DNA from: Euptelea pleiosperma
Lineage: Eukaryota; Streptophyta; Magnoliopsida; Ranunculales; Eupteleaceae
NCBI GenBank assembly: GCA_035048495.1
Contig: CM068552.1
Location: 19,780,154-19,844,153, forward strand
Length of the DNA: 64,000 nt
Direction of reading: 5' to 3'
Made by a program: the position numbers and the translations under genes. The stretch's first letter is position 1. Each line of letters starts with the position of its first letter. The notes beneath the pieces are model-generated. The model did no database searches. It was given only the letters and a program-made list of their open reading frames with translations, and was not told the origin of the DNA. Of the stretch, positions 33,700-46,540 are shown piece by piece.

Positions 33700-36200
33700 T
33701 AAAGACGTTATGATCAAGTCTTATTACATGCTTTTTTCTTGTAGAAAACTTGATCGGGCTATTCTCGAGACTTGCGGGCCCACAATCAACCACAGAAGCC
33801 TAATATCAAAGCTTGAAGAGCCACAGGCTATGACTAGAAGATATGGGCCAAATATGGGCTGAATAAGAGGACCAAAAAGTCGGCCCAAAGAACGAAGAGA
33901 GTAGGAGAGCCAATGACCAAGAGACGGACCAAAGCGTTTAAAGCCACATGAGTCAGCAAGGAATGATGGTCTACTTTACTAGAGAAGTGTGAGGATGGTC
34001 ACAGTGAAGACCAGGGTTCTGACCCTCTGCCAATACTTTTATCTCCATTTTTTGATATTTTTTATCTCCTCCCCCTAATTTTTTATCTCATCTCTCCTTA
34101 TTCTCTCTCTCTCTCTTCATCTCTCGGTCCTCGGATCTACTGACCTAACCCCAGAACTCCTTCTCGTTGGCTCTGTCTCATCTCCCTTAGCTTTCTGACC
34201 GTTGGATCTTCGATCGGACCGTTGGATCTTCCACCGAACCGTTGGATCTCTTTAGATCCGTCGATCTACCAATCTGGGTCCCAATCAAGTCACTATCGAT
34301 CCGATCGTCATCAAATTGTCTGTCACATCATCTTGTGAGACGATGGACATCATCAATCCTTGTGGACCAGTAGCCGGGCCCATCATCATCGACCCGTGGC
34401 CCGACCATTTAGTGGACCTCGTGATTTTAAAATGCTTTAAATTAATTATTTTTAAATAAAAAAGGGGGGTCCACTAAATGGAGAAATTCCCCAAAGAAAA
34501 GTAAGGTTTTACTTAAAATATATATATATATTATTTATTTCAAAAAAATCCCTAATTTCCATTAATGGAAACTAGGGAGCTTTAAAAGGGGAGAAGAGAG
34601 GGTTCTTTGGAACCCTAATCCCCCTCCTTTCTTCTCCTCTCTTTCCCCAAAACCTTCCCCCCCACGTTTTCCCCCTTCTCCTCCTTCTTTTCTCCACTTT
34701 CTCTTCTTCCTCTTCTTCATCTTCTTCTTCTCTTCTCCGGCGAGCTGCTCCACCAAGCATCTACGCCCCTGCCCCTTTGCTGCAACTCCTCCACAGTCCA
34801 TCAACGACAGCCTGGTGTAGCCCATCATCCAGCCACGACCGCCTAGTTGCAGCACAAGGTTTCACACGGCTACTCCTGCAAGACAACACCGCCTCCTTCT
34901 CCAAACGTCGGTCACCGATGCAACTCCGGCGCCTTTTCGAACGTACATCTCCTGCACATCTTCAGCCACGTTTCCGGCATGATCTCAGGCTTGTCTTCCT
35001 CTTCTTCATCCTCTTCTTCTTCTTCTTCTTCTTCTTCTTCTTCGCCGGAGTTACAGGTCTGTAACTCCGGCCGATTCTTTTCAGCCTGTGTGTGTTCTCA
35101 TCATCACCACAGACGTGCTTATCTTCTTCTCAAGGAGTGCCAAATGGACCTGCAACTCTAGCAGGTCCATTTTCCTCTTTCGCTCCTACCCATCATACTT
35201 GCAACTCGGATCACCGCCGCAGTGTCCATCTCCTCCCTCCACCAGTGGTTCACCATAAAGTAAGACACCACCGTGCTCAGCTTTAACGAGCCTCCCCTTC
35301 AAGTTGCAGATCTGCAACGGGTTTCAAAAAAAAAAAAAAACCGCCTGGAACCTCCTCCTCAAGCACCGCCATCACCATTAGATTATGGTGTCGCAAGCAA
35401 CAACACCATCTTCTCCTCCTTGAGCCATTTGGTCGTGAGCCACCCATGAATCCTCCTCTTGGACACGGACAGACCTCAAGCACCACCACCACGGCCATGC
35501 ACTTGGCCAAGTCAAGGAAAGCTCCAATGGTGAGTCCCTTTCCTCTTTCTTCTCTTTTCTCTTTCTAACACCCTCTTCTTTTTCTCTCTCTAGTGTCTCT
35601 ATACCTTCTATCTCTAGGTTCTCACCATTTTCTCTCTCTAGCCCTCTCATTCTCTTTCTAGGTTTGTTTTCCTTCAAAATTTATTTTCTCTCTCTACTTT
35701 TATCTTTTTCTCTTTCTAGTCTTCCCTCTCTATCTCTAGGTAGTCCTAAGACTTCTCACTCTAGAATTCTGTATCTCTTTTTTTTTTTTTCTCTCTACAT
35801 CTTCTTTTATGGCTTTATAGTTAGATCTCATGCTTTTATTTGACTTTATTTGGATGTAATGGAATTGATTTGAATTAATAAAAGAGTGATATTTTTATGC
35901 AAATCTTGTTATTTTCTTGTTCGTACTTGACAATTGATCTTCAGAAAAGTATTTTGAATCCATGATCCCATCATCACCATTCTCACCCCTACATTGATTT
36001 CAGAGGAATTTCTATAAAGAAAGCCGTCATTTCATATTCTTGTTTGCGCTAACTTATCCCGAGTGCGGATCGACATCTGACACGAATCCCTATATGAATC
36101 TCTAAAATTTTGCAGGATAATCAGATCAAATTAAAAATGTGTTGAAATCGGGGTTTCCGATTCGACGACACGGAAAAACCCTACTTTCATCTTCTAAGAG
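33700..36200 (+). mobile_element. Probable LTR or LTR fragment of gypsy type
   Basis: Layout suggests a promoter-bearing LTR: GGCCC-rich upstream part, TTTAAAAGGGGAG box near 34581, a long CT-rich leader, and AATAAAAG near 35878 as a possible poly-A signal. It contains (TTC)n near 35013-35042 and GTTGCAACTCC-type motifs. No primer-binding site, partner LTR or coding domain was found. Frames on either strand here (for example 34562-34855 minus, 34777-35161 plus) are by-products of CT richness. Confidence 0.35.
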
Positions 36201-38127
36201 GAATTGCTCATTTAGGAAATTTTTTGGGACTGCTCATCTAGAAATTGAACGAGTTGATAATTAGTGCTAAGTGGAATGAAATCAAAAAGTTGAGACTCAG
36301 ATTTTCAAATTCCTTTGAGTGGATCTCACTTTTACACTTGCAGTGAGGTGCACTTTTTTGCCTTTTATTTTTCAAACATATAGCCCAAAGGTTGGAGTTT
36401 CTTTTAACTCTAAATTTGATATTTATTCATCCTTTGTTTATGTACATGTTCAGATTCATGCCGGCCATCTAAGTGGTGATTGCCACTTTAAACATGAATG
36501 GTTGTGGGTGTTCATGAAGATACGGGGTCACGAACAAGTGAGTTTTGTTTTATAAGAATTCAAGATATACCACATCTTTTTGTTTGTGTTGCTTGATGCA
36601 TGTAATAGAATCAGGGTATTGAACTTTGACTTTGCCTTAGACTTCACTCAGCTAAAATTTGGAATTATTTCGAGAAAGTTTAATTCAACATGGATAAGTT
36701 TCTAAAAGTTCAACAGCTAAGAGAAGTTTTGAGGTCAATCCTCCTCAATGTCCCCTTCCCCTTTAGTATACCATGGTCGATGAAGTCCTAAAATCCATAC
36801 TATTCAATTTGTGTGCTTTCTTTGATGAGAAAATAACTATTATAATCATACTGGCTGGAGGATAATGTAAGATGGTTATATGGGCTGTCATCAAGGGTAT
36901 AGACAGTTAAATGATATAAACAGTTAATCTCTATTTGAATCAAATGATATATATAGTTAAAATCCACATTAACAATTCCAAAACCATAACATGGCATTGA
37001 ACCACTAACAGAACATAAAGATTGAATAGGAAAGACATTTCAAATTTACTATATCGGCTCCAAATAATCTATTCACATTCTCAACAATGTTGTAGGAATC
37101 TATGCACAAGAAGATCTTGGTTTTGGATTTTAATTTTCTATCTAACATAGACATTCGCATTTCGAGCTTGAGAATCCAAATTCATTAAATGATACAAGGT
37201 AAATCTAGGTTAAAACCATCTTCACCAAAAACCATTAAATATGAACCCATGGTAAAAATATTATGACATTGAACTAAACAACGAACGAGGTCATCTGAAT
37301 CACTCCATCAATCACCAGTATCGACGTAGCTGTTAAAAGCCAATTTCATGAGGATAAACTCATATTTGAGTCTCTGACACCATTGGTCTCTTCCTAACAC
37401 AGATTGTTAGGTCACATCTCCAATTGTTTGGACTCCTGGGTATTCTTCGTTCCTACATTATAAGGAAAAATGGAACGGTTTTTGCATTATTTGGGTTGAA
37501 ATGCCATGTTTGCTATTGGAAATTGTTGGTTTGTTTCATTACTTGGGTCCTTTCTCAAGTTGATCTTCATAGGGTAGTTTCTCATGGATTGTAGGAAAGG
37601 TGTGAGTTCAACTAGAGCTGATTGGTTAGACATACCTTCAAAAGTAATTTAGAGTTGTGAGTTTATATAGGGCTTGCTCATACTGTTACTTATGTGGACC
37701 CTACGTACCAAAATTCACCTTTAATTTTGTAGTTTGTTTGTTAGATTATTTAATACAGGTCCAGAGTCTAGACCTATAGGGTAATCCACCATAAATATCT
37801 CATTAACAATATAACGTTCATTTCGCATGTCAAACACATGCCCTTTGATTATAATAATTCTTTTATTCTTTTTTCCAATAAGCATGCCCTATGATTTTAT
37901 CGTGCCTCGAGTTATAAGTGTTTTAGTGATCTGTGTGGCCCCATCCTGCTATGTACTGATGGTGGTATTTGATTGGCCCCACATACCAAAAGTTTTCCCT
38001 CATCATTTTTCTATTTTTTGGGGTATCGAAGGTGGTTCGAACGCAATGGCAAGACCAGTTGACTGATTCAGGCTACAACATCAAGTCAACCGATTAAGTA
38101 CTGGGTAGTATAATTCAAAGTTGCTAA
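36201..38127. other. No gene recognised
   Basis: AT-rich DNA with short frames only (36319-36555 plus, 37827-38066 plus). No element ends identified. It lies between the LTR-like block and the SIRE 3' ORF. Confidence 0.35.
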
Positions 38128-38250
38128 CTACCCTCAATATGAGCCACATGACACATTCTTAGAGGGCGCAGACTGTCTGGATGTTTGGCCTATCCCTATA
38201 TACATTGGATGTTTTGTCGGGGAGTGCCATAGACACGGGTAACTAGTCTC
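38128..38250. repeat. Half MITE (family A) joined to a 156-bp-unit fragment
   Basis: Left part matches one arm of family A (ATATGAGCCACATGACAC, GGATGTTTGGCC). Right part (GTCGGGGAGTGCCATAG, GGGTAACTAGTC) is the inverse of the start of the tandem unit in the F-box intron. Confidence 0.5.
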
Positions 38251-38358
38251 ATAACAAAGTATCAAAGTATCTCAGTATCAAATAGTACAAACTAATAGCA
38301 TCAAATAATACATTCCAAAGAAAATGTACTATTGATCTAAAAAGAGAGCAACCATGCT

Positions 38359-39432
38359 CTAATTATAGTCCACGTCCTCATCGGCACCATCAACATCTTC
38401 ACCTTCACCTTCATCTTCTTCTTCTTCAATTTCTTCATCTTCGTCTTTGTCTTCATCAGCAGCCGCAGAAGGTATTGTGGTCTCCTCAGGAGATGACCCT
38501 GGATAGTCAGGATGTTGAGACCTAAGAAAGGAAGTCATACGCTACTGTCGTTGAGAAAATGTCAATCGACGCACAAAGATTGTCCAATTGGACGAAAGAC
38601 CTACAATGGATGCAGATACAGATGAACAACGAGATACAGAACTCGAGGCAGAAGCAAAAGCAGAAGAGTCACCTGTTAGCATCTTACTAAAAGTGGCTTG
38701 ATTAATAGGTGAGATTTGATGCAGTGTTTCATCCGAGTCAAGAATAGGAACTTTGAAATGACTCAGAATTTTTGAAACCAAAATGCCAAATGGTAAAGAC
38801 CGCTTGCGATTTTCAATCGCCAAATTTTCAACCATCGGATGAAAAATAACTAAAGGACCACAGATACTAGTGCCTTGAGAAACACAATACAAGATGTACT
38901 GAATATAGGGTCCGATCTCACTGCGATGTCCTACCTTTGGGACCAAATTATAGGAGAAGATCAGCCTTAACAAATGGTACATGGGAAGTAATTCTCGAGT
39001 AGCCAAATCAGAGCTCCAATGAACTATCTTCCCATAAATGGCTTTAGAGATAGCCTTTTTGTTCTTTAGAGGCAGGGAAGGGGGGAAAATTCCTCCATTA
39101 GGTACACAAGGAAGACCAGTAATCTTTGACCTCAGAATAAAGAAATGGACCTTCTGGATCATGATTGTTCGGGTTGCAATAAAATATTCTAACTAACTCA
39201 GGATATGCAACACTAGAAATGGAAAGAAGTTTAGACCAACCTACCGAGTTTAGAAGTTAGGGATACTAGTCATGGTCACTTCCTTTTCGATTACCGAACA
39301 CTCCACAGCAACGGCTCTTTTAATATAGTTATTCAAGAAGCTAACCCTAGCCATGGGATTGATGAAAAGGCTAAGAGGATAGGGATCACTAGAAGATGAT
39401 TCACCTCTTGCTCTTTTCCCTTGTTGAGCCAT
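38359..39432 (-). pseudogene. Extra 3' ORF of the SIRE element (plant putative transposon protein type), broken
   Basis: Starts MAQQGKRARGESSSSD at 39432. Its middle matches, by eye, the domain catalogued as plant putative transposon protein: VAYPELVRIFYC, then PLVIFHPMVENLA, then RSLPFGILVSKILSHFKVP. A serine-rich stretch and an acidic tail (DEDKDEDEEIEEEEDEGEG) follow, ending at TAG 38359. The reading frame shifts at least twice between about 39250 and 39130, and an in-frame TAG at 38542 precedes the acidic tail. Its place between pol and the 3' LTR is where some SIRE elements carry an additional ORF, sometimes called envelope-like. Function unknown. Confidence 0.6.
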
Positions 39433-39559
39433 TAAAACAAAACAAAGAAATTTCACCAAAAATTTGGGTAATGGTGAGAGTAGAAATCTCTAGAAAGAGA
39501 TTAGATTTGAGGGCTAGAGGTTTTCTCAAATGGGAAAGAGATAATACAAAAGAAATTTC

Positions 39560-40030
39560 TAGCGTTCTAAAAGGGCTTCTAATGACCCAAAATCGATTTG
39601 GGACAATATATAACCGAGGGTGGCGGACCGGACATGTGTCGACCCACCCGCAAAACCAATATAAGGTTCAAGTGTGAGGCGTGGTCAACCAGTCGAAATG
39701 GTCGGTCGATCAGAGATGTTCGATCGACTGGACCTTTTGTTCGATTGGCCCGAGCCCGCAAAACCAATTTCAAAAAATCCAAAAAAAATTTACTTCGGTC
39801 GACCGGTCAATATCTTCAGTCGACCCGACTTCGCAAAAAACTTTTCTAAAAACCAAAGGACCTTGGCAAATTCCTCGGTCAGCTAGACAATTTCTTCAGT
39901 CGGCCTGACTTCGTAAATGTCAATTCCAAAAACCCAAATAACCCAAAATATCACTAATTTACCAAATAATCATATATTCAATAATATCACCAAAGATATT
40001 ATATACCTAATATGATCTGGTACCAAATAT
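39560..40030 (-). mobile_element. SIRE internal spacer with GGTCGACCGG-like repeats
   Basis: Upstream of the extra ORF on the minus strand. Carries imperfect GGTCGACC/GGTCGGTCGATC motifs like those in the LTRs. Two overlapping plus frames (39598-39908) are accidental. Confidence 0.45.
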
Positions 40031-40379
40031 CACTACAACAAATTATGCCTATTATGGCATTAAGTTAATGGTATTTAGTGGAAAATGCCATTAATTTCTA
40101 ATTTATTATGACATTTGTTTTGTGAACGCAGTCATACCTATTTTAAGCATTTTAATCTGGAAAAAAATGTAAGCTTGATGGCGTTCATTAGCGGAACGCT
40201 AATAATTTTTTGTCTAAAAACATAAACTTGACGGCATTCATTGGATGAACACTAATAATCATTTATCTAAAAACTTGCGCTATAATTTTTTATCTAAAAA
40301 CATAAACTTGACGGCATTCATTGGAAGAACGCTAATAATCATTTGTCTAAAAACTCGCGTAAAATTCTTAGTTTTCTTC

Positions 40380-41900
40380 TAAAAGGAAACTTTCATTTGC
40401 CTTTTCCCATTCCCGCGTGTTCTCTCATTCATGTCCCTTCCTCTTTTTTTGCTTCTTCTCCATCTCAGAAGTTCCACCACTATTAGCCTTCCTCGTATTC
40501 CCTCATACTCGTCTTCGTCATCCCCTTTTTTGTCGTCGTCGAAGAGCAAAGCTCCATCTCAGTGAAACCCACGTTGAGATCAAGGCCATTCCATGAGAAA
40601 GGGGGAACAAAAGAGAGAGAGAGAGAGAGAGAGAGAAGCTGATGACATCCTCTTCTTCTCTCATTTTCTAACCTTCAAACCTCTGCAAACCCTATGCTCT
40701 CTCTTTTACTTCCCAAAACCCTAAGTTTCCTCCTTCACATTCACCCTGTCAGAAAACCTGTGTTTCATGCCATAAATCTCCCTAGTCCACATTGTATTGA
40801 AGCATTCCGACTTGTTCCCTTCCATTTCCTACTTGTATTGGACTCAGAGATCCCCGCCCTATTAGAAATTGGTCAGAAATTGGACGTTTCTTTCCATTGC
40901 CAAGTGAACTCTTGTCACTGATGCTAAAAATCATGCCTTTTATGGTTTCTTTTTGTTCTACTTTGCTTTTGTCTTTGGAAATCTCTTAATCTTAGTGGTT
41001 TTTATTGTTCTGGCTGTTTTGTTATTAATCTCTTGGAAATCTCTTGTCTTAGTGGTTTCTATTATTCTGGCTATTTTGTTATATATCTCTTGGAAATCTC
41101 TTGATCTTAGTGATTGAAAATGATTTTAGGGTTGATCAGGGAAGGGGTTTTAATGGTAATTTTGGGTAAAGATAGTGCATTGACTATTAATGGGCTAGCT
41201 TTTAGCAGATAATGTAATCAGGTTTACTTGTTGGGTTCATTTAGGGTTTGACGAGTTGAATCACCAATCATGATGGTGTATTGGTCCATGATGCGTGGGG
41301 CAAACATTCACGAGTCAGTGAACCCAAAAGAGTATGAAACATGATGATTTGAGGGACTTTCCAATCAAATTTTAAAACAAAATTTTGTACATTCATTTTT
41401 CTGAAAACTACACCATTCGTATTTTAATATGAACATTTCTAAGAAGCAAACCTTTAGTAGAGTTGCACAGATGCAACCCATAAAAGACAAGCCTGGAAAA
41501 CATAACTTTAAATTCGTTGTTTTTTGTGGGTTGAATATTCATTAATGGGTGGGTTGCTGGCTGGTTAATATATACTCCTCTTAAAATATATATTCTATTC
41601 TTGTCTTTTGGGGGGGTTGCATTTGTGTTAGTAGCACATGAGTTTTACTACTTTCACTTTTCATCCATCTTGTTCCTATTAGGAGGGCAGCCAAGCTATG
41701 CCATATTTCTTATCCTTCCTTATGAGAGAATTGCTTGTGTGCCTGACCTTAATGTGCTTTTAATTGATGCGAGGAAATTGGGAATAGATCTTGTGGAAGC
41801 GATTTTATGTTAGAAAAAAGTTCTGAATATCGGGAATGAAAGGTTTGACATTCTCCCTTTCTCCACTTTCAGAGCTTCTTTTAAACAAAATGGTTTTGTT
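40380..41900 (+). pseudogene. Captured gene fragment in the left arm
   Basis: A CT-rich promoter/leader-like part is followed by an ATG at 40694 opening 75 codons (MLSLLLPKTLSFLLHIHPVR...) that end TGA at 40919. A second coding-like block follows an acceptor TTCCTATTAG (about 41672-41681): contains GGQPSYAIFLILPYERIACV and LNVLLIDARKLGIDL. Here the frame meets TAG at 41811, where the right arm has TGG (W) and reads on to FDILPFSNFRASFKQNG. I do not recognise the parent gene. The CT-rich leader plus exon-like blocks separated by intron-like DNA suggest a genomic (unspliced) capture. Confidence 0.45.
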
Positions 41901-42281
41901 TCCACCTGTTAACTGTCAAGCTGATCTATCTTCAAAAGCATTAATTCATATCTCAGATGTTTATAGGCTATTGTTAGGGAAAGTTTTATGGTGATCATTA
42001 TGCACAGTAAACTAGAGTGTGAGCCTTGTAAATGGCATAAGTGTGTACATGCCATCACTACCACAATCAGGTTTGGTTGCCCTCCCATTGAGACTATCCT
42101 ATCAATGGGTCATAAACAAAAGATTGCACTAAAGAGTACGTGATCTAACTAATTGGAAAGTCCAGATCTATGTGTTGTATATACACTTAGGCTCTCTGGT
42201 TGTAGGCATAAATGGTTTATAGACACTTTTGTTGTATATCAGACTTACACAAAATCTCATTCTTGATCAGCCTTGTAATTG

Positions 42282-44000
42282 TACTTGCAGAAGTTTTCCT
42301 GCAAAATATTTTATGCTAGCTATCTTATCAATGTAAAATAGACAATCCATTTTTCAAAACATTGTTGCATTTGTAGGGACATGTCTAAATGTTAAGGACA
42401 AATTTTAATTTTTCAGTTCTTACAAACACATATATTTATATGTGCAGGCCATGTACATTTACAAGCATATTTATGTGCATCAAGTAAAAACAATGCACCA
42501 AAAATTTGCCTAATCGGTGATTTATAGCTGTTGGATTTGATCTTTTTTCATCATAGGCTTTATGAACAGGTCCATGGGTGGGTTCTAAGTCCATAAGAAA
42601 AAAAATGTTGGAATTTAATGGGTAGGACACCAATCAGATTGATATTTGGTGTGTAGTCTACTAAGTAGTGGCCCAACATTAATGGAGTTAGTAAGCCCAA
42701 AAGTGGCTGCCATATTTGGGGTGGTGAATGAAACTTTTCTCTCCAAGTGCTGAAGAATGTGTCAGTGTCACTAATGTAGTATCTAAGTAAATGATCATAT
42801 ACTTCACATGCTTGTTCATCTAGACCACTAATTTGATGGGTCCCAGCTAGTAGATATCCTAGGCCAAAGTCCAACAATACTCCAACCAGATTTGATGATG
42901 ACATCTAAAATAGATTTGGATTACCTATAAAGGGGCATCCGCGACACTAAATTCGACAACATGCAATCCTAAGGAAGGCCTTGTTGCATCCACCTATAAA
43001 TGGTGGATTCGGAGCTCTTCCTCAATTCCATCATCAAGAACCAAACCCAGTTATTAAACTTTGACATCATAAGTTGGCTACAATTTGATGCCACTTGGCA
43101 CAACATGAAGAGACATGTATCACTACATTATAATGTCATGTGGTGCAATGACAAGTAATAATGGCTAAAACAAGTAACAAGAGATTAGAAGCACACCTTT
43201 TTTTGGTGAACCAGCTGGAGTGCCCATGACCCTTCTACAAACCAGTACTCAAGTGCATGACCTTCAACATATAGTACATTTGGAATAGGCCAATATAGCA
43301 TTGCTGCATTAAGCACCTGTTCAAGAAGTAGCATGTTAGAATTCAAGCCTATCTAGTGATTTCCAAAACTTTCAAGATTTTTTAACCTTTTGTATTGCTA
43401 TATAGTTTCTTAACATGCTTATTAGGTAGTTTAGTCATTTCAGAATAATTGAAACAAAAGGTAAAAAACTGGGACAAGAGTAGTGATTTCTGGGTACCAA
43501 TAAGTGCTTAAATAACCTTAGCACCTGACAGGCCTGAGACTGATTAGTAGGTCTGCATCCAATCTATTGGGAAACACCGATTAGAAAGAGGTCCACTAAA
43601 GGTTGTTAGTAATGGTATCCTTGTAAAGATCTGGGTGAGAACTTTCTAACACTTCTCATTGTCATTGCAAATCAACTTAGGGTTTGGAAGTTATGATAAA
43701 CTATGATTTTATTTTCTAATAACCCCGAGTTGTGGACCTTTGTGTTTAGCTAGTCTTGCTTCTAGACCTAGTTAATTTGTTGCACTTCAATTCATAGCCT
43801 ATTGAACCTTTTCCTTTGACCTGAAATGTAGTTTAGGAATCTATTCGAGTGAATAAATTCATCTTGTGAATTGGGTGGTCTATTGTTCACTGCATTCCAT
43901 GGGTCCAAAGCTTGTTATATAACAAAACAGGACGAAATAACTGTCCTGTCATAAGTAGCGGCTTAGATTATCTCACTCTTTAATCGATCCAATGTTAAAA
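42282..44000. other. Loop of the foldback, left part
   Basis: No gene seen. A MITE-like module (AAAAATTTGCCTAATCGGTG) lies near 42500-42700. Minus frames at 42436-42904 carry AATCAG-type transposon motifs and are not coding. Confidence 0.35.
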
Positions 44001-44460
44001 ATGAGGTAGGCTTTTTGGCCATTTCTCCCCCACCTGCCCCACTACCCCACGCCCCACGCAGAACTCTCCCTCTCCATCGTTATTCCTCCTCTCCCACTAA
44101 CCTTCAACCGATAGAACACTCTCTCTTCTCCATCTCTCACACTTGCGCGCCGCCATGGACACCAACTCAATCTAGGGTTTTTCTTTCCCTCCAAAGGGAG
44201 ATCCCTTGGAGATTGATTTCTTCAGCTTCAGCCTTTAGATCAATCGAGGTTTGAGCTTTGTTCTTGCTATTTTAGCCATTCGATTTGTTTTTTATTTGGA
44301 TTGATTGATCTTTGGTATGTTTCTGTTTTACGGAACCTTTTTTTTGCCCTAGAATTTGATCATTGGTGTTTCAGGTTTGGTGGCGATTTCCTGCAACAGG
44401 AGATTTGAAGCTCTCCGATGATCCGACAGGACCTCGATCGATGAAGGTGATGACGAATGG
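44000..44460 (+). pseudogene. Leader-like gene fragment in the loop
   Basis: A CT-rich stretch with many CTCTCC runs leads to ATGGACACCAACTCAATCTAG near 44155 (six codons only). A donor-like ATCGAG|GTTTGAG at about 44247 is followed by an exon-like piece near 44375-44460. It reads like the promoter and 5' leader of a host gene, as in the arms, but from a different gene. No main reading frame is visible. Confidence 0.3.
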
Positions 44461-44934
44461 GGTGGGTTTCGATCTTCTCTGTTATTCAGGGTTCTTTTTC
44501 TCCATTTGCTTATTGCCAGACATCTTATAACAACGTCTTGTAATCGGACATTTTTTATTCCACCGGAGATATATCAATGTGGGGTTCTTTGTTTTTTTTT
44601 TGACAAGTGGGTTCTTTGTTATTCTTTAAGAATTTGTCTTAAAGCTCCATGTGCTCCAGAAAATTCCTCTCTGTGGGTTCTTTTTTGTGATAGGACAAAC
44701 TAATCTAAATTACCTACGATCTGGAAAAGAAAGGGGAAAATCTAATCTAATGGATAATCAAGCTGATATGTAGACCCACAAACAACCATACGCAGCTTGA
44801 TTTTAGTGATTTTAAACCTTTGGATCTTTGTACCCAAATAGATTTTTTTAGTGTATCATGGGTTTAAAAGCAACCAATTCAATCCAACAGCTAGAAATCA
44901 CCAACCGGACTGATTTTTGGTATGGGGATAGAAA

Positions 44935-45066
44935 TTTCAGAACGGGCTGGTTTTTTGAAGGGGTGATCTATATGGTCAGGAGATCATCCTCACCAAAAAT
45001 CAGACATTGATTCATCTTCTATGTGGATACGCCAAAATAGTTGTCAAAAATTGTTGTCCCCCGATC
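44935..45066. mobile_element. MITE family C, right half
   Basis: Matches the right arm of family C: GGTGATCTATATGG, CATTGATTCATCTTC and TTGTTGTCCCCCGATCC. Confidence 0.55.
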
Positions 45067-45104
45067 CACAAATTGCAAAAGCACATCCTATAAAGTCTAC
45101 GCTG

Positions 45105-45965
45105 ACGCTCACAATGATTGCATCCAATGACCGCCTACAATAGGAGTCATGTGGCACACTTTTGGAGGACACTAACTGTATGGATGTTTAGTCAATCCAT
45201 AGATGGGCCTATAAATCAAAAATCAGCCCGATAAGTAATTTCTAAGCATTGGATTGGAGTCATTTTCATGGGTTGATTTTAACCATAGGAAATTGAGCAT
45301 TATTGACCATTATTTCCATATTCAAGTCTTTACACACCACACCGATGTAAGTAATCCATTTCTATTTACAATCGAGGATATGCGGCCAATCAATCCTAAC
45401 CAGTTCCATTTGATTGGAGGCTGGAGTGTTAGTGCGGACGCTTTGTCAAGGAGTGCCATCGGCATGGGTCATCCCTTAGTTAAAGAATGATAAATCTTTG
45501 CATGATCATTTGTAGGTATTTGTGATGATGAATAGGTGTTGCCTAGAGGCACAACTTTTATTGTGTATCCATGTTAGTCTTGATATTAGTACAGTTTTGA
45601 TGTGTAATTATTTAATACTAAATTCAAGGGCATTAATATCCATAAAAATTGCTCATTTCATTTCTTTCCTTGCTCTCATATGCCTTGGTTTGGGATATAT
45701 ATTTTCTTTGAAAACTAATGTCATTGTCTCAGGGTCTGGTATGTATCACATGACTGGAATGCAAGCTAGAAACTTGATAGACTGATAATCAACTTTTTAC
45801 CATGACCTTATAGACCCAAACTTGTGTCTTGGTTTGCTGTTGTTTATTTTATTTTCTTTATGAATAACTGAACTAATTTTTGGTTTGCAGGTCCACCGAG
45901 GGATTGGCCAAACATCCATATGGGCAGCGTCCACCAAGAGTGTGCATGTGGCTCTATTGTGCGTT
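45105..45965. mobile_element. MITE family A, interrupted
   Basis: Left arm at 45105-45302 and right arm at about 45865-45965. The insert between them has a fragment of the 156-bp repeat unit (GCTTTGTCAAGGAGTGCC near 45452) and otherwise unrecognised DNA; its frames (45254-45490, 45522-45785) are not convincing. Confidence 0.5.
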
Positions 45966-46540
45966 GCTTTTGTCACAACATTGTGACAGAAGTTTTACTT
46001 AAATTCTTGAGAGTAAAACTTCTATTACAACGTTGTGACAGAAGTTTTACTCTCAAGAAGTAAAGTAAAACTTCTGTCACAATGTTGTGATAGGTGCTTC
46101 TGTCACAGCGCACAATACGAGTCACATGGCACACTCTTAGTGGACGCAGACCGTCTGGATGTTTTGCCAGTCCCTTGGTGGACCTGTAAACCAAAAAGCA
46201 GCATGATTAGTGATTTCTAAGCAATTAGATTGAAGTTATTTTCATGGCTTAATTTTAACAGTAGGAATTTGAGCATAGGGAGCAAAGATCCAAAGGTTGC
46301 AAATCACTAATCAGGCTGATTTTTGGTTTGCAAGTCCATCGAGGGACTGGCCAAACATCTAGACGGTCAGCATCCACTAAGAGTGTGCCATGTGGCTCGT
46401 ATTGTGCGTTGTGACAAGTTTTACTTTACTTCTTGAGAGTAAAGCTTCTCTCACAACGTTGTAAAAAAAGTTTTACTCCGAGAATTTAAGTAAAATTTTT
46501 ATTACAACGTTGTGACAGAAGCAACTTCTATCAAAATAAG
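45966..46540. mobile_element. Family A MITE flanked by TGACAGAAGTTTTAC palindromes
   Basis: A MITE at about 46110-46410 is bordered on both sides by repeats of GTCACAACNTTGTGAC and GAAGTTTTACT in alternating orientation (45970-46105 and 46403-46520). A related left border lies at 55553-55580. These appear to be extended or re-duplicated termini of one family A subgroup. Confidence 0.5.

Noticed and set aside
34562..35677. Several overlapping ORFs rich in Glu/Lys/Arg or Ser
   Set aside because: All arise from CT-rich, LTR-like sequence in several frames on both strands; no domain.
39598..39908. Three overlapping plus ORFs with similar repeats
   Set aside because: Frame variants of the GGTCGACC-like repeats in SIRE spacer DNA.
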